Assembly (NCBI GenBank): GCA_030180135.1
Contig: CM058236.1
Coordinates: 9,383,357-9,447,356, forward strand
Origin: Orychophragmus violaceus
Lineage: Eukaryota; Streptophyta; Magnoliopsida; Brassicales; Brassicaceae
Direction: 5' to 3'
Length of the DNA: 64,000 nt
Positions within the stretch are counted from its first letter, which is position 1. Every line of letters starts with the position of its first letter. The notes under the pieces are model-generated. The model had not been told where the DNA came from. It ran no database searches and worked only from the letters and a program-made list of their open reading frames with translations. Position numbers and translations under genes: made by a program. Of the stretch, positions 62,139 through 64,000 are shown in pieces.

Positions 62139-63425
62139 CTAATAAGATGAAGATCCATAGGTTCTCTGAGTACTTTGTCCAAAAGGTTTCTGAAAACCAC
62201 TTGTCTGTCCAAAAGAGTTCTGATTGCCTGTGAAGGCACTCTTCTGTCCTCCATTGAAGAATATGTTTCCCTGCTGATTACCAAATCTGTTACCTTGGAA
62301 ACCAGACCCTCCAATGTAATTCACATCTTCTTCCTGAGTGTCCTCCTCAGTCTGAATTACCTCAACATCTTGGGCAAAGTGGACAGCCTTCTTACCAGCC
62401 AGGAGATTGCAAATTGTGTCCAGCTTAGATCTAAATTCAGCCATCTCTGAATTCTCTACACTTCCACCAGATTTCTTCCTCCTCTCATCCATAGTCTTGC
62501 AACTGTTGCCGCTCACTAAGTTCTCAATCAACTGCTTAGCTTGTGCAGGAGTCCTGGTGTTGAAGTTTGCATTACTGGAGTTATCCAGCGCAGACTGATA
62601 TGGCAGATCTATGCCTCTGAAGAAGATACCTAGCAATGTGACCTCAGTGAATCCATGGTGTGGGCAGTCACGCTGGTACTTCCTAAATCTCATCCAAGCA
62701 GTCTTAAGTGGCTCAGTAGGACCTTGGGTAAATGTCAGAATGTCCTGTCTGGACTGATCGGAACGCGCATCATCATAGAAGTGACGCAGAAACTCACTCT
62801 TCAGGGCTGCCCAAGTAGCATACTGACCAGGTACCAGTTGCTTCAGCCATGCAGCAGCGTCTCCAGCGAGACTGTATGGAAAGAGCTTGAGGAACAGATA
62901 ATCCTGGCAGACTCCATCATACTTCATGCCATTGATTAGATCCTCAAATGTATCAATGTGATCCATAGGTTGCTCCGTAGGATGACCATGGAAGGCATTC
63001 TGTCTCATCAGCGAGTAGTAGATGGTCTTGATCTCAAAATCATCCCTTTCAAAACCAGGAAGTACTAGAGCTGACCGGTTTGCATGAAACTTATCCGGTC
63101 TGTTGTAGTCAGCTAAAGTCCTCTCATGGACAACCATCTGTCTACCTTGGTTCTGTCCTTGCGCCTGCGGCTGTGGTTGTGGTTCAGGTTCCTCAACCAC
63201 AGGGATCACACGTCCCTCAGCATCAATCCTCTGCCCAGCAGCATTGTAAGGATTGTTTTGCTGATCCCTCAGGGTACCTTGAGCATCAGGCATAATGATT
63301 AGCTTCTGTACCACCATCCTTGCTCTTCTTTCTCTTCTGTTAGTTCTCTCTAGACGTCCAAGTTCTTCAAGTCCGAGATTAACTAAGTTCAGGTTCTGAT
63401 TACTTTGAGTTTCACGCGTCTGCAT
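62139..63425 (-). CDS. gag: J Gag (Athila-type), ends at a nonsense codon
   Basis: I place the start at MQTRETQSNQNLNLVNLGLE (ATG near 63425); the frame is open to 63449. Gag core: AAAWLKQLVPGQYATWAALK, HFYDDARSDQSRQDILTFTQ, WMRFRKYQRDCPHHGFTEVT. The tail is Gly/Asn/Gln-rich (NYIGGSGFQGNRFGNQQGN). It stops at TAG 62139-62141 (SSY-stop), where A has glutamine (SYQTPPA). Strongly similar to A's Gag. Confidence 0.85.
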   Translation of the reverse strand: MQTRETQSNQNLNLVNLGLEELGRLERTNRRERRARMVVQKLIIMPDAQGTLRDQQNNPYNAAGQRIDAEGRVIPVVEEPEPQPQPQAQGQNQGRQMVVHERTLADYNRPDKFHANRSALVLPGFERDDFEIKTIYYSLMRQNAFHGHPTEQPMDHIDTFEDLINGMKYDGVCQDYLFLKLFPYSLAGDAAAWLKQLVPGQYATWAALKSEFLRHFYDDARSDQSRQDILTFTQGPTEPLKTAWMRFRKYQRDCPHHGFTEVTLLGIFFRGIDLPYQSALDNSSNANFNTRTPAQAKQLIENLVSGNSCKTMDERRKKSGGSVENSEMAEFRSKLDTICNLLAGKKAVHFAQDVEVIQTEEDTQEEDVNYIGGSGFQGNRFGNQQGNIFFNGGQKSAFTGNQNSFGQTSGFQKPFGQSTQRTYGSSSY

Positions 63426-63696
63426 AAACTGTATGTAATCGTCAAGCAATGATCGATGCTATTAGTGCAACGATCGATACAATCTCAGAATCACCTAGTG
63501 ACGATCGACACAAAGGTGCAACGATCGACGCAAAGCGAAATTGGTACCTGCGACAGAGAGAAAATAGAGAGAAATCAGTAACTAAAAAAATAAAAATAAA
63601 AATAAAACGAGACAAAGAAAAAGAAAATCCTAGTAAAAACCCTAAGTTCGATCCTATCGAAGACTCTAAGAGTCCCCGGCAACGGCGCCAAAAACT
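63426..63696 (-). other. J leader and tRNA-Asp primer site
   Basis: The minus strand has TGGCGCCGTTGCCGGGGA at 63673-63690, fully complementary to the 3' end of plant tRNA-Asp as recalled, seven bases from the LTR. The leader holds motif cores at 63450/63471 (21 bp) and 63502/63522 (20 bp), in the same place as A's. Confidence 0.88.
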
Positions 63697-64000
63697 TGAT
63701 AGGGTCAAAGTTTTAATACTATTCTACTGCAAGTGCACAGTTAAGTGATTGTAGTATATAGGGTATCGAATCCACAGAGACTCTGGTCTCGATAGAATAA
63801 GAACCGTAGAGATTAATACTAAGAAGAAAGCAGATGTGAAGTAAATTAAAAGCAAGGCAAGAAAATAAATCAGTAGCAAGATTGTTGTGAAAGCAGTTAA
63901 CTAAAAGAGCTAAGTCTAGGGAATTCTCAGGAAATCAGACAAGCAGAAAAGTTAATCAGTCAAGATCTAATTAAACACAGTTCTAGAACTCAAATCACGG
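63697..64000 (-). repeat. J 5' LTR (cut by window edge)
   Basis: Plus-strand edge TGATAGGGTCAAAG; the first 304 bp match 55736 onward with about six substitutions. The rest of the LTR, and K beyond it, lie right of the window. Confidence 0.92.

Larger units (their letters stand above)
55736..64000 (-). mobile_element. Element J: minus-strand Athila-like element lacking RT, RNase H and integrase
   Basis: On the minus strand: 5' LTR (63697 to past the window end), tRNA-Asp primer site, leader with CGATCG motifs, gag, protease, a junction that skips RT-RNase H-integrase, a noncoding stretch with motif pairs, an ATHILA ORF, 3' noncoding, polypurine tract and 3' LTR (55736-56939). The visible ~304 bp of the 5' LTR differ from the 3' LTR at about six positions (2 percent). 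Coding capacity is gag-protease plus ATHILA ORF. Confidence 0.9.

Overview
The window is plant nuclear DNA, almost certainly from a Brassicaceae species. The evidence is the set of repeats (Athila-type and Tat-type Ty3/gypsy elements with a tRNA-Asp-type primer site, several Ty1/copia families, a chromovirus-type long LTR, a tRNA-derived SINE), an SH3P2-like first exon and a RIN13-like pseudogene. I see no intact ordinary host gene. About nine tenths of the sequence is LTR retrotransposon, much of it stacked inside other retrotransposons.

Layout. Bases 1-281 are the end of an Athila-like LTR sitting in what looks like intron 1 of an SH3P2-like gene (exon 1 at 319-378, minus strand). From 1238 to 40068 there is a five-level nest. 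F (Tat-like gypsy, 1238-40068, TSD CTCAT/CTTAT) contains B (Athila-like gypsy, 5' end deleted, 1379-37100). B contains A (Athila-like, 1579-23354, TSD CTTAG). A contains E (minus-strand copia, 2489-14402, TSD GAACA, in A's 5' LTR). E contains D (copia, 4657-12218, TSD TATGA). B also carries C, a full-length copia with one intact 1324-codon polyprotein (26068-33846, TSD CAGGT), inside its integrase gene. Next come a ~1.4-kb degenerate tandem repeat (40140-41560), a SINE with a 15-bp TSD (42222-42362), a pol-less copia G (43027-46902) that itself holds a solo LTR, a RIN13-like pseudogene (47001-48178), a decayed Tat-like element H (48702-about 51890), and chromovirus-type K (LTR 53571-55291), whose gag is interrupted by J, a minus-strand Athila-like element that runs off the right edge.

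How they relate. C has the only intact pol in the window and shares LTR type, primer site and a 1.7-kb leader with D. D has no working pol, keeps an intact gag, and its two LTRs read as identical, which fits recent trans-mobilisation. J lacks RT, RNase H and integrase but keeps gag, protease and the ATHILA ORF. G keeps only gag.

The most unusual signal is a short near-palindromic motif with core CGATCG (forms GTGTCGATCGACAC and GCAACGATCGTTGC, or mixed arms). It occurs almost always in pairs or short arrays with 20-23 bp between centres, in A, B, E and J, although E belongs to a different superfamily from the others. It lies in LTRs, leaders, 3' noncoding regions and inside ORFs, where the spacing is exactly 21 bp (7 codons). 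C and D carry a related array (GATCGCATGGATC, 22-24 bp apart) in their leaders. In E one copy belongs to a ~194-bp hairpin-bounded module, one of whose stems carries compensatory base changes between copies.
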